A DNA stretch of 64,000 nt, from contig JARGPI010000007.1 of the NCBI GenBank assembly GCA_029213005.1, positions 1 to 64,000 on the forward strand, given 5' to 3'. This document shows, piece after piece, positions 43,473 through 52,540 of this stretch. Each line of letters starts with the position of its first letter. Positions within the stretch are counted from its first letter, which is position 1. The notes under the pieces are model-generated. The model had not been told where the DNA came from. It saw only the letters and a list, made by a program, of their open reading frames with translations, and ran no database searches. The stretch comes from Verrucomicrobiales bacterium. GTDB lineage: Bacteria; Verrucomicrobiota; Verrucomicrobiia; Verrucomicrobiales; DEV007. Position numbers and translations under genes: made by a program.

Positions 43473-44195
43473 TCAGTCCTTCCTCCAAATCTTTATTTCA
43501 TCGACGCTGACGTTGTAGGGGACGAGTAGTCGGATCAGAGTTTTGGTATCGTGGGCAAACCCGGGTGATCGAAAGGTGCCGACTTCAGTTCCATTGATCG
43601 TGCAAGTCACCTCGTCTCCGGTCACAGTAGCGTAAACCTGATGCCACTCGCCGGTAGCCAGAGGGTGGGGAAAACGCTTGCCCTTGGTGTTGAGGAGCTT
43701 TTTCTGTTCGGCGGACAGTTCGTTGGCCTTTTTTGCGTTTCTTATCACTTGATTCATGATGCCCGTTTTTAGATCAATAATCTGGGTATCTGTCGGGCTC
43801 ACAATCACATTGAACAAGTGGCCGGCGTGAACGCTCTTCTCGCCCATATCAGTAAAATTCAACAGGATCGAATCCCGCTTCTCATCAAACTTTACCTTCA
43901 GGCCAATGGTGCCGTTTTGAAATTCGAAAGCATGCCTCACCGAGGTCGCGTGGTTAGCCTCGGCATGAGTATAGATATACATATAACCGTCCCGGAGATC
44001 GACCTGCTTATTTCCTTTCGCTGTTTTGTCACTACTGGTTGTCCATTCGTTTCCGGGTTCATCTTTTGTTTCCTGGGATTCTGAGCGTTCGAAGTCATCC
44101 CGAAAGATCAGGGTTCCAAAAGCGTCGTCGCCAAAACTGTACAGTGGCGGAAAAAATAACAGCGATAACAGTAGCGGTTTAATCAGGGCGTTCAT
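43473..44195 (-). CDS. Exported lectin-fold (LamG/DUF1080-like) protein
   Basis: A 240-residue protein with a signal peptide (ALIKPLLLSLLFFPPLYSFG) and a beta-sandwich pattern: LIFRDDFERSE at the start, GTIGLKVKFDEK, GEWHQVYATVTGDEVTCTINGTEVG near the end. This is the concanavalin-like fold of DUF1080/LamG proteins, seen in sugar-binding or 3-keto-glycoside hydrolase proteins. I start at the internal ATG, which gives the signal peptide; 59 upstream codons overlap the NUDIX gene. Four bp from the hydrolase downstream. Confidence 0.65.
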   Translation of the reverse strand: MNALIKPLLLSLLFFPPLYSFGDDAFGTLIFRDDFERSESQETKDEPGNEWTTSSDKTAKGNKQVDLRDGYMYIYTHAEANHATSVRHAFEFQNGTIGLKVKFDEKRDSILLNFTDMGEKSVHAGHLFNVIVSPTDTQIIDLKTGIMNQVIRNAKKANELSAEQKKLLNTKGKRFPHPLATGEWHQVYATVTGDEVTCTINGTEVGTFRSPGFAHDTKTLIRLLVPYNVSVDEIKIWRKD

Positions 44196-44214
44196 AAATA
44201 GAGAAAAAGAGAAG

Positions 44215-44823
44215 TTAATCAAAAAGGCAGGCTTTTGCACCATTGATAACGTGTTGGTAGCCCTGCTCGATGTCTTTCGGCAGGACACGGGCCTCCGAAA
44301 GGCGCGGAAGATCCGATACGGGAAAAAAGCCAATTTCTGAAACTTCAAGATTCGGGGCTGGTTCGCCTCCAATGATTGAGGCGGTGAAGAATAATTTGTA
44401 GATGCTTACGGGATATTTGGGAGTGTAGGCATTCCGGTCGCGATCCTTGACGGCGTATAGTTGACCGATTTCGATATCGTAACCGGATTCCTCTTTCACC
44501 TCGCGGATAATGCCTTCGGAAGGCGATTCGTTTTGATCGGCCCATCCGCCCGGTAAAGTCCAGCAATCATCCTCTCTTTCCTTCACGAGGAGAACCGTGT
44601 CGTCTTTGATGATGCAGGCCCGTAGATCCACCTTCGGTGTCGCATAGCCCTTTTCCGGAAAGAAAAAACGCTCAATCGTCGTGATGTCCGAGTCGCTGAG
44701 TTCGGAGTAAAATTGTGCGGCTATTTCGGAGAGCCGCTCAAATCTTTCCCGGTCAAAAGGGTCTTTGGTATAGTGCAGACCCGTTTGGGCGATCGCCTGA
44801 ATTTCTTTGATTAGCTCGTGCAT
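44215..44823 (-). CDS. NUDIX hydrolase
   Basis: A 202-residue cytosolic enzyme that cleaves nucleoside diphosphates linked to another group. The NUDIX box is intact, with GWADQNESPSEG followed by REVKEESG. The N-terminal 60 residues match the helical domain often fused to ADP-ribose pyrophosphatase-like NUDIX enzymes. It starts 14 bp after the ABC ATPase gene and is probably cotranscribed with it. Confidence 0.88.
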   Translation of the reverse strand: MHELIKEIQAIAQTGLHYTKDPFDRERFERLSEIAAQFYSELSDSDITTIERFFFPEKGYATPKVDLRACIIKDDTVLLVKEREDDCWTLPGGWADQNESPSEGIIREVKEESGYDIEIGQLYAVKDRDRNAYTPKYPVSIYKLFFTASIIGGEPAPNLEVSEIGFFPVSDLPRLSEARVLPKDIEQGYQHVINGAKACLFD

Positions 44824-44836
44824 AGGCGGGCTGTGA

Positions 44837-45649
44837 TCAATGATTCCGGGTCGCGTCGAGGCCTTCGTCTTTGCGGAGCGCTTCGGCTACCTCGGCCATA
44901 ACGGTCAGTTGGCCACCATAGGTTTTTGCCAGATTGGTGGTATTGAAAACTTCTCTGGTCGGGCCGTAATCAATCAGGCGGGCGTTCAGCAGGATAACGG
45001 AGTCAAAATAATCCGGTACTGATGATAGATCGTGATGAACCACAAATACCGTTTTGCCCTGATCCTTGAGGTCGCGGAGTAGAGAAATAATCGCAGTTTC
45101 GGTCGAAGCATCAACTCCGGCAAAGGGTTCGTCCATTAAGTACAGATCGCTTTCCTGAGCCAGGGCACGGGCCAGAAAGACCCGCTGCTGTTGCCCGCCT
45201 GAAAGGTTGGAGATTTGCCGGTCAGCAAAAGAGAGCATTTTTACTTTATCCAGACATTCCCGGGCGATCTCCTTGTCTTCCTTGCGGGGCCATTTGAACA
45301 GTCCCAGTTTGCCGTATCGCCCCATGAGGACGACATCCATCACGTTCACAGGAAAATCCCAGTCGATGTCCTCGCGTTGGGGGACATAGCCGACGCGGTG
45401 CCGGTTGTTTTCGAGCAGCTCTCCATGAACCTCGACCCAACCGCTGCTGAGGGGTAGTAAACCCATTGCTGCTTTGATCAGGGTGGACTTCCCGGCTCCG
45501 TTGGGTCCGAGTATCCCGACCAGTTGTCCCGCCGGAATTTCAAAATCGACTCCCCATAAAACCGGCTTTTTCCGGTAGGCTACGGTGAGATCGTGTACTT
45601 CCAGCGCGGGTGCCTCTTTGTTTTCTGGATTCTTTTTTCGTTTAGCCAT
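44837..45649 (-). CDS. Metal-type ABC transporter ATP-binding protein (ZnuC/MntB-like)
   Basis: A 270-residue ABC ATPase: Walker A GPNGAGKST (48-56), signature LSGGQQQRV, Walker B LYLMDEPFAGVD and the switch His in VVHHDLSS. The sequence is close to the zinc/manganese/iron chelate importers of the ZnuC/SitB type. The permease and binding protein normally adjacent are missing, so it must pair with subunits encoded elsewhere. A Glu/Lys-rich N-terminal extension of about 16 residues precedes the domain. Confidence 0.85.
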   Translation of the reverse strand: MAKRKKNPENKEAPALEVHDLTVAYRKKPVLWGVDFEIPAGQLVGILGPNGAGKSTLIKAAMGLLPLSSGWVEVHGELLENNRHRVGYVPQREDIDWDFPVNVMDVVLMGRYGKLGLFKWPRKEDKEIARECLDKVKMLSFADRQISNLSGGQQQRVFLARALAQESDLYLMDEPFAGVDASTETAIISLLRDLKDQGKTVFVVHHDLSSVPDYFDSVILLNARLIDYGPTREVFNTTNLAKTYGGQLTVMAEVAEALRKDEGLDATRNH

Positions 45650-45733
45650 GCAAAAGAGTGGATGCTATTTCAGCGTAGTTCCGATTGCGGTCTTCTGATC
45701 TCTGGTGCGCTCTGTGCGCGATTCCCTACTTCA

Positions 45734-46222
45734 TCACTGAGTCATTCCTCGCTGGATAATTGGCATAATTCGCTGCTGCAATTTCCCCATATTGTCCTGA
45801 ACGCGTTTTTGCCCCATTTTCATTCCCTCTCCGAGTAGGACGGGAGTCAGCTTGAGTGCTTTTTTACCGGTTGGAGTTTGGTAAAAGTCCGTAAGATCCT
45901 TCAATTCCGATTCTGTGAAATGGGTCGAGTATAGTTTGATCAGTTCCGGCTCCAGTTCTGAATAAGGCATCACTTCTTTAAAAAATTCGATCATTTCATC
46001 TTTCAGTTCCTGAACGGAGGCGTCGTTCAATCCCATTTTCCGGAACTGTCCCATTTGAGAATCAAGCGCGCTCTCGTATTGCTTTTCGATCGTGGTTTCC
46101 ATCTCGCTGACCTTCAAAAGTGTTTTGGCGGCGGCGACTGCCCCGGCATCCGCATCCTGTGCCTTAAGACTCCCCGCAAGGATAACAATGGCGGCGAAGG
46201 TGAGTGGAATTAGCTTTTTCAT
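45734..46222 (-). CDS. DUF2059 family exported protein
   Basis: A 162-residue protein with a signal peptide (LIPLTFAAIVILAGSLKAQ) and the helical DUF2059 domain, recognised by LIKLYSTHFTESELKDLTDFYQTPTGKKAL. Function unknown in the family. It stands alone between the ABC ATPase and the unknown 438-residue protein. Confidence 0.85.
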   Translation of the reverse strand: MKKLIPLTFAAIVILAGSLKAQDADAGAVAAAKTLLKVSEMETTIEKQYESALDSQMGQFRKMGLNDASVQELKDEMIEFFKEVMPYSELEPELIKLYSTHFTESELKDLTDFYQTPTGKKALKLTPVLLGEGMKMGQKRVQDNMGKLQQRIMPIIQRGMTQ

Positions 46223-46276
46223 GCCGCAACCATAGCCTGTTTCGCCGGAAAGTGAACTGATTCCGCGGCTGGACGA

Positions 46277-47593
46277 TCAGCTCCGGAGGAAGATCAGTTC
46301 GCGGTCGTAGCTCCTCAGCTCAGCACGTCCCAGAGCCCGAAGCGAGCTTCGATAGGTCGCGAGGATTTTGGTGATCTGGCGCTGAAAAGCCTCGTATTTC
46401 TCCCGGTCCGATTGGGCGTTTTGGGGAGGAGCTTTCAACGCGGTTTCTTTGAAGGCTGAAAACATGGGGCGGACTTCTGCCAACTCCGGTTCGTGTTCGA
46501 TGTAGAGACGCTCCATCACCAGCCGGTTCTGCTCGAAAAACGCCAGTTTTGCGGCATGGGATTCGAGGTCGTCAAAGGCGTCGGTCTCGTTGAATTTGTC
46601 GAGGGGTTCTACTACCGAAAGGGCATAGTTCAGGTTCTTTAACCCTCTTTCGAATTCAGTATAGAATCGGACGTCCTTTTTCTTTTTTCCGATTTGAGCC
46701 CGGGAGATGACTTCAATCGCGAACTGCAGCATGTCCAGAATTGGGACCTCGCGGGATTCCATCGATTTCAAAAACATCGCAAAATTGGTGTAGTTGGAAA
46801 TTCGCTCCCAACTCAAAGCGGGATCCCTCGCGAGCCCCTCAAGCTGGCGACTCACGCCCGCCATATCGTATAGAAAAGCGATTTGAGCTCTGCCCCGAAA
46901 ATCGGCTTTGGCTTCGTTAGTGAAATCACTTTCTTCGATCAGAGCGCGGAAGAAAAGGTTGCCGGTGAGGTCATCCATCGCCGCCGTATCGATCCGGGCC
47001 GGCACCGGGCTTCCCGCTCTGCGAGTGCGTGAGCCGAGGGCTGATTGAATGCCTTTATAGATTTGGGAAGGTGACTTCCCGATGAGAGAGGAAAGCTTTA
47101 GTGATTTATCGATCGGGATGAGATAATTCTGCCTCGGGATCAGCTTTTTCACGGTCCGTTTCGCCACGGGGATAATCCCCAGTTTGACGATGGGTGGGAG
47201 GAAGAAAAAGCCGACCACGCTGATCCCGATTAACCCGCCGAAATAGCTGCTTCGCTTTCCCACATTTGAAATAGTATTGAGATAGGCGCTTTTCTGACGA
47301 ATCCCTACGATGTTACGGAGCTGATTCAGATTGTCATCTTCCAGCACCGATTTGACGGCCTGGTAGATGTGAACCCGGGGTCGGATTTTTAATTCGGGAT
47401 GGTAGTGGGCGAACAGGTAGGAGCGGAGTCTCGCTTGCTGCTGCTCGCTCAGTTGCCCGCATGCAATTGCTTCAATGATCCCGGAGATATCTGATTTGAT
47501 GGACTCGATCTCAATTTTCGTACTCCGGTCGAGCAGGTATCGTCCGCCTTCGTGGGATACGTTGGGAATGGTGACGGTTGATCGGGACAGCAT
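46277..47593 (-). CDS. Unknown protein with one hydrophobic segment
   Basis: A 438-residue protein I do not recognise. The N-terminal third is helical and charged, a hydrophobic segment lies near residues 117-144 (GLIGISVVGFFFLPPIV), a basic stretch follows, and the C-terminal half is helical and mixed-charge. There is no signal peptide and no catalytic motif. It is divergent from the hydrolase at 47652 across 58 bp. Confidence 0.6.
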   Translation of the reverse strand: MLSRSTVTIPNVSHEGGRYLLDRSTKIEIESIKSDISGIIEAIACGQLSEQQQARLRSYLFAHYHPELKIRPRVHIYQAVKSVLEDDNLNQLRNIVGIRQKSAYLNTISNVGKRSSYFGGLIGISVVGFFFLPPIVKLGIIPVAKRTVKKLIPRQNYLIPIDKSLKLSSLIGKSPSQIYKGIQSALGSRTRRAGSPVPARIDTAAMDDLTGNLFFRALIEESDFTNEAKADFRGRAQIAFLYDMAGVSRQLEGLARDPALSWERISNYTNFAMFLKSMESREVPILDMLQFAIEVISRAQIGKKKKDVRFYTEFERGLKNLNYALSVVEPLDKFNETDAFDDLESHAAKLAFFEQNRLVMERLYIEHEPELAEVRPMFSAFKETALKAPPQNAQSDREKYEAFQRQITKILATYRSSLRALGRAELRSYDRELIFLRS

Positions 47594-47651
47594 GGATGCC
47601 TCTTTTTAAGCTTTCTCTTCCCTCTGTTCCATTTAAATTCCTAAAACCTTT

Positions 47652-48503
47652 ATGGAACCGGAAACCAGGCTTCTGCAGCTTCCCGACGGTCGTGATTTGA
47701 GTTACTGTGAGTTTGGAGATCCTTCCGGAACTCCGGTGTTCTATTTTCACGGCTGGCCGGCCTGCCGACTCGAGGGGCTTCTCTACGCTCCGGCGGCAGA
47801 GAAAAAGAACGTCCGGCTTATGGCGATCGATCGTCCCGGGTTTGGAAACTCGACCTTCCAGCCAGGGCGGCAGCTTCTCGACTGGCCCCGGGATGTGGTC
47901 GCGCTGGCTGATGATTTGGGGCTGGATCGATTTCGGCTGCTGGGGCACTCCGGCGGAGGACCCTATGCTGCGGCCTGTGCCCATCAAATTCCGGATCGCC
48001 TGATCAAAACGACGATAATGGCGGGCCTGTCCCCGATGGAGGACAACCGGACACGCGAGGGGATGCGGAGGATGAATCAGTTTCTGCTGTCGATCGGGAA
48101 ACGTTGCCCCTCGCTGTTGAATTTGATGATGTCGATGACCCGTAAAATGGCGTCCAACCCAGATAATTTGATCAAAGGGCTGAAGGATTTGCCGGAGGTT
48201 GACCGTCGTTTAGTTGAGCAATTTCTGCCGGAAGTGATGGAGGTGATGGCGGGGGCGTTTGTCGGCGGGACCCGCGCGGCGACTTGTGAAGGGGTGATCT
48301 ATGCAAAGCCCTGGGGATTTCAGTTGGCTGAAATCCAGTCGCCCGTATCGATTTGGCAGGGTTCTCTGGATGTAAACGTCCCTTTGTCGAACGGTCGGAT
48401 TTACGCGGAGGAAATTGCAGGGTCCACGCTAAATCTCATCGAGGGGGAAGGGCATTTCTCGATGGCCATCAATCAGGGCGAAGCCATATTCGAGACGATC
48501 TAA
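47652..48503 (+). CDS. Alpha/beta hydrolase (cytosolic)
   Basis: A 283-residue hydrolase of the common alpha/beta fold: oxyanion region FYFHGWPA, IDRPGFGNS, and nucleophile elbow LLGHSGGGP with Ser100; Asp and His follow in WQGSLDVNVP and GEGHFSMAI. No signal peptide. The substrate cannot be inferred. The next gene follows 113 bp later in the same direction. Confidence 0.85.
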   Translation: MEPETRLLQLPDGRDLSYCEFGDPSGTPVFYFHGWPACRLEGLLYAPAAEKKNVRLMAIDRPGFGNSTFQPGRQLLDWPRDVVALADDLGLDRFRLLGHSGGGPYAAACAHQIPDRLIKTTIMAGLSPMEDNRTREGMRRMNQFLLSIGKRCPSLLNLMMSMTRKMASNPDNLIKGLKDLPEVDRRLVEQFLPEVMEVMAGAFVGGTRAATCEGVIYAKPWGFQLAEIQSPVSIWQGSLDVNVPLSNGRIYAEEIAGSTLNLIEGEGHFSMAINQGEAIFETI

Positions 48504-48616
48504 ATTTCCGGGATTCGTTCGGAACGGGCGGGGACGCCATTTCTACGCGGGAGGGGGAATCCACGAAGAAAATCGGAAGGAATGCGGTAGGTGACAGGGC
48601 GACGGGATTCGCTAAG

Positions 48617-51600
48617 ATGCGGCCCTTATTTTTTGTCATGATTCGACTTCTTTGTCTCTTATTTCTACTTTCGTTTGGGTTTGCCATCGCTGACACCCCG
48701 TTGATTCCCGGGCCCCGGCGTGATGTTGAAATCTCGGCTAAAAAGGGCGGGGAGTTCGATTTGGTTACCTCCGGCCCGGCGCCTCACTTCTGGAGTCAGC
48801 CGGTGGTGGTGCCGCCAGACCATCAAGTGCTTACCTTCGACTACTTCTCCACGGGAGGAATCAATTCGGTTTCCGTCCGGTTCCGGGATTCAAATGGCGA
48901 AATGGTATTCGTGGGATCCAGTTCCATGCCGCTGGCTGAGACCTGGCAGCCGTTTTCGGTGGAGCTTTCGAAAATGCCGAGTGCTGAAACCCGTTTCCAT
49001 CTTTCGCTGAAAGACAAGTTGGGTGCCCAATTTCAAATGCGGAACTTTCGACTCCGAAAAATAAATAAAGAGGAGTTGGCGCATAAGAAAAACCGGGAGA
49101 AAATTCGGGAGCACCGGAGGAAGGTGGCTGAGGGCTATCTGAATTATCTACGGGACTGGTATCCGGCAGAAATTACGGAAGTGGTTGTCGATGCGAAGGA
49201 GATCCGGATCGGAGGAAGGGCATCTGAGCCGCTGGTCCTTGCGGAGCTTCCGCTAGAGCTTTCGTCGCATCTACCGACACCGCTTCCGGTAATCGACCTG
49301 CCCGCCGCCGATGGTAAGTTTGAGATCACGGTGCCGCGGTTTCGAGGTGAAGAAAAGGTCGATCGTGCCCTTTCCCGGTGGCGTCTCCAGAATTCGGAGG
49401 GATTGATCCGGTCCGCTGCAAAATGGCCTACGAACTATAGCGAAAAGGTATCGAACCGGGACTTGCCGGAGCTGAAGGTGAAAGGTCAGAAAGGTATTGG
49501 GGGAGTGCCTTTGATCACTTCGGCTGAACATCAGATTTTTGAACTGGGAATCAAACACGCCACGGTGAATGTGGTGCTGGATGCGTTGATGTCTGACACC
49601 CCAAAACCAGGACTGAAGCCCTGGAGGTTTGAAGGAAAAACCTACTACACCAACGAGCGGTTTCTAGCGGGTAAAGATGCTGCAATTCAAAATCTCTGTC
49701 GCAAAAATGTAATTGTAACCTGTATTCTGCTGGTGGGTAACGGGTCGGCCGGAAACTTGAAGCACCCCGATGCCGAAGCGAGGGGCACCTTTGCGATGCC
49801 GGATTTGCTGACTCCCCGGGGCGCGTCCTACTATCGTGCTGCGATCCACTTCCTGACGGAACGCTACTCCCGTCCCAACCGGCGAATCGCTAACTGGGTC
49901 ATCCATAACGAAATCGATCAGGCCGGAACCTGGACGAATATGGGAGAGCAACCGCTTGCGAGGTATCTCGATTGCTACGCCAGGTCCGCGCGGACGGTGT
50001 ATCACACGTCCCGCCTTTTTGATCCCCACAGCCGGGTGTTCGTTTCCCTGACCCATCATTGGGCAAAGCAAAGCGGTGGAGTTGGGACCTATCAGGTGAA
50101 AGGACTGCTTGATTTGTGGAGTGAAATCGCCGCTGTGGAAGGCGAGTTTGACTGGGGTGTTGCCTACCACCCTTATCCCAGAGATTTGCGGAATCCCGAC
50201 ACCTGGGATGATCAGGATGTCACCTTTGATTTTGATACTCCCTACATCACTCCGAAAAATATAGAAGTGTTGCCTGCCTATCTGGGAGAAGATCGACCGA
50301 TACTGTTATCCGAGCAGGGATTTAACAGTCCGACCCTGAGTTTGGTTGATCAAAAGCGGCAGGCGGCGGGGCTGGTCTATATGTTTCGGAAACTGCCCGA
50401 GTTTCCCTCCATTGAGGCCTTTCATCTGCATCGGTATCAGGATATGCCGGACCGGGAGGGCGGTCTGCGGGTTGGACTGCTGGATGAAAATGGAAACCGA
50501 AAGGTCGCCTGGGATACCTTCGCGGCTCTGGAGACTGAAGCTGCGGGTAAATACTATGATCTGGCTGACGAAATTTTGCCGGAGCCGGTTCCGGTGCAAC
50601 CGATTCCGGAGCGCCCCAGACCTAATGTGATATTGATTGTAGCGGATGATTTGGGCTGGTCGGATACGACGCCTTATCAGGATGCGTCCGAGGATTTTTA
50701 CGAAACCCCGTCAATTGCGAAACTGGCTTCGGAAGGGATGCGGTTTACTCAGGCCTACTCGGCGAGCCCGCTGTGTTCGCCGACGCGGGCCAGTATTCTG
50801 ACCGGTCAATATCCCGGTCGAATTCGGCTTACCACTCCTGCGGCTCATTTGGCGCGGGAGGTCCTGGATCCCGGGGTGGCGGCCACCGCAGCTCCGTCGA
50901 AGGCGGTGGTCGAGCCGGAGACACGGACCCGTTTCCCGAATCATTATGTGACGGTTGCGGAGAGATTAAAGGCAATGAAATACGCGACGTCATTTGTCGG
51001 GAAATGGCATCTCGGGCGCGAACCGTATCTGCCGGATAATCAAGGCTTTGATCACGTGGTAGGCGGGCGTTTTCATCCGGGGCCTCCGGGAGGCTATTTT
51101 ACGCCCTGGCCGATCGAGACGATTCCCCAGTCGCCGGAGGGCTCGCATATTGATGATGTAATTACTGATCTATCGATCGAGTGGATCACGGAACAACAGA
51201 AAGCCGGGAAACCGTTTTTTCTGAATCTTTGGTATTACTCGGTCCACGGGCCTTTTCAGGCAAAACCGGAATTGATCAAAAAGTATAGAGAAAAGGCAAC
51301 TTCACTACCCGATGATGCGCCCCGTAAAAACCCTGTGATGGCAGCGATGATTGAGACTCTCGATACCAATGTGGGCAGGATCGCAAAGACGCTAAAGGAT
51401 CTTGGGATCGTTGAAAATACCTTACTGGTCTTTACTTCCGATAACGGAGGTAACGAATACAACTATGTGGAGAATCTTCTCGCGACTAACAATTTCCCTT
51501 TGCGAAACGGGAAAGGAAATATAGCGGAAGGTGGCCAGCGGATTCCGCTGATTGCGGTATGGCCGGGGACGATTGCGGAAGGTGTCGTGAATGACGGTTT

Positions 51601-52414
51601 GGTTAGTTCTATTGACTGGTTTCCCACCCTGCTGGATGTAGCGGGTCAGAGCCCGGCGGTTGAACAGGTGGTGGATGGAATCAGTCTGCTGCCCACCCTG
51701 AAAGGGGAGAGCGAGGTTGCTCCGGAGCGAGCGATCTTTTGTCACTTTCCACATAGTCCGACCGCGACGGGAACGATTGCGGGAACTTCCGTGAGAAAAG
51801 GGAAGTGGAAGTTGACCCGATACTACGGCGATGCGCCGGACCAACAGGATCGGCTGCGACTGATCAATCTGGAGGCCGATCCCGGTGAGCAGACTGATCT
51901 GGCCTCGAAGCATCCGGAATTGACTAAAGAGTTGAATGCTTTGATTTCCGCACACCTTGAAGCTACCCAATCTTTGATCCCACGGAAGAACCCCGCCTAT
52001 CAGCCCGGGTTTCTCGGTTGGGAAGGTAATGAAGCGACTGAACTTTCCCGGGTGGATGATGCGCTTAAGCTTATTTCAAAAGGGAATGATCCCTGGATCC
52101 TAACCCGCGAGATTGGAGCGGTGAGTGGAAAGGTTACTATAGAAATCGATATGGACACGGCCTCGTCCCCAACCGATGCCGCCGTCTATTGGTCGACCCG
52201 GAAACGTAGGGGATTTCACCGGGAACGGATGCTGGTGCCGCAAAAAATGCCTTCCGGGATTTATCGAGTCGATATCGATTCGGGTGATGACCCGTTGGCC
52301 GCTATTCGAATCGATCCCAGTCGCGAGCCGGGTGAAATTGTGATTCATTCGATCAGGTTGATTCACTGGAAATCGCCGGGAGAGGGGAAAAGTCAGCGGT
52401 TTTGGGATTTTTAG
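48617..52414 (+). CDS. DUF5722-sulfatase fusion, exported
   Basis: A 1265-residue protein. A signal peptide (MIRLLCLLFLLSFGFAIA) begins at or just after the start; ATG 48617 and ATG 48638 are both possible. A beta-rich N-terminal region leads to a DUF5722-like domain (about 293-645) with TIM-barrel glycosidase character (NWVIHNEID, ILLSEQGF). A type I sulfatase follows: Asp pair D677-D678, active-site C720-S-P-T-R724, FVGKWHLG. The last 120 residues form a further beta domain. Joining a possible glycosidase to a sulfatase in one chain suggests stepwise breakdown of a sulfated polysaccharide. Confidence 0.85.
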   Translation: MRPLFFVMIRLLCLLFLLSFGFAIADTPLIPGPRRDVEISAKKGGEFDLVTSGPAPHFWSQPVVVPPDHQVLTFDYFSTGGINSVSVRFRDSNGEMVFVGSSSMPLAETWQPFSVELSKMPSAETRFHLSLKDKLGAQFQMRNFRLRKINKEELAHKKNREKIREHRRKVAEGYLNYLRDWYPAEITEVVVDAKEIRIGGRASEPLVLAELPLELSSHLPTPLPVIDLPAADGKFEITVPRFRGEEKVDRALSRWRLQNSEGLIRSAAKWPTNYSEKVSNRDLPELKVKGQKGIGGVPLITSAEHQIFELGIKHATVNVVLDALMSDTPKPGLKPWRFEGKTYYTNERFLAGKDAAIQNLCRKNVIVTCILLVGNGSAGNLKHPDAEARGTFAMPDLLTPRGASYYRAAIHFLTERYSRPNRRIANWVIHNEIDQAGTWTNMGEQPLARYLDCYARSARTVYHTSRLFDPHSRVFVSLTHHWAKQSGGVGTYQVKGLLDLWSEIAAVEGEFDWGVAYHPYPRDLRNPDTWDDQDVTFDFDTPYITPKNIEVLPAYLGEDRPILLSEQGFNSPTLSLVDQKRQAAGLVYMFRKLPEFPSIEAFHLHRYQDMPDREGGLRVGLLDENGNRKVAWDTFAALETEAAGKYYDLADEILPEPVPVQPIPERPRPNVILIVADDLGWSDTTPYQDASEDFYETPSIAKLASEGMRFTQAYSASPLCSPTRASILTGQYPGRIRLTTPAAHLAREVLDPGVAATAAPSKAVVEPETRTRFPNHYVTVAERLKAMKYATSFVGKWHLGREPYLPDNQGFDHVVGGRFHPGPPGGYFTPWPIETIPQSPEGSHIDDVITDLSIEWITEQQKAGKPFFLNLWYYSVHGPFQAKPELIKKYREKATSLPDDAPRKNPVMAAMIETLDTNVGRIAKTLKDLGIVENTLLVFTSDNGGNEYNYVENLLATNNFPLRNGKGNIAEGGQRIPLIAVWPGTIAEGVVNDGLVSSIDWFPTLLDVAGQSPAVEQVVDGISLLPTLKGESEVAPERAIFCHFPHSPTATGTIAGTSVRKGKWKLTRYYGDAPDQQDRLRLINLEADPGEQTDLASKHPELTKELNALISAHLEATQSLIPRKNPAYQPGFLGWEGNEATELSRVDDALKLISKGNDPWILTREIGAVSGKVTIEIDMDTASSPTDAAVYWSTRKRRGFHRERMLVPQKMPSGIYRVDIDSGDDPLAAIRIDPSREPGEIVIHSIRLIHWKSPGEGKSQRFWDF

Positions 52415-52501
52415 AAAGATCGCCACGGTGTCTTCCCGACACACCGGCTTGCTGATGTTTGCGCAGCACATTTCGAGGCGAATGATTGGCGAATTTAGAC
52501 G

Positions 52502-52534
52502 GTACAGGGTACAGTTTCGGACTGTACAGGGTAC
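52502..52534. repeat. Direct pair of 22-bp-phased GTACNGGGTAC units in the hsp70 leader
   Basis: GTACAGGGTAC occurs at 52502-52512 and 52524-52534, 22 bp apart in the same orientation. The second copy ends six bases before the hsp70 ATG, so its AGGG may double as the ribosome-binding site. Confidence 0.8.
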
Positions 52535-52540
52535 AATTTG

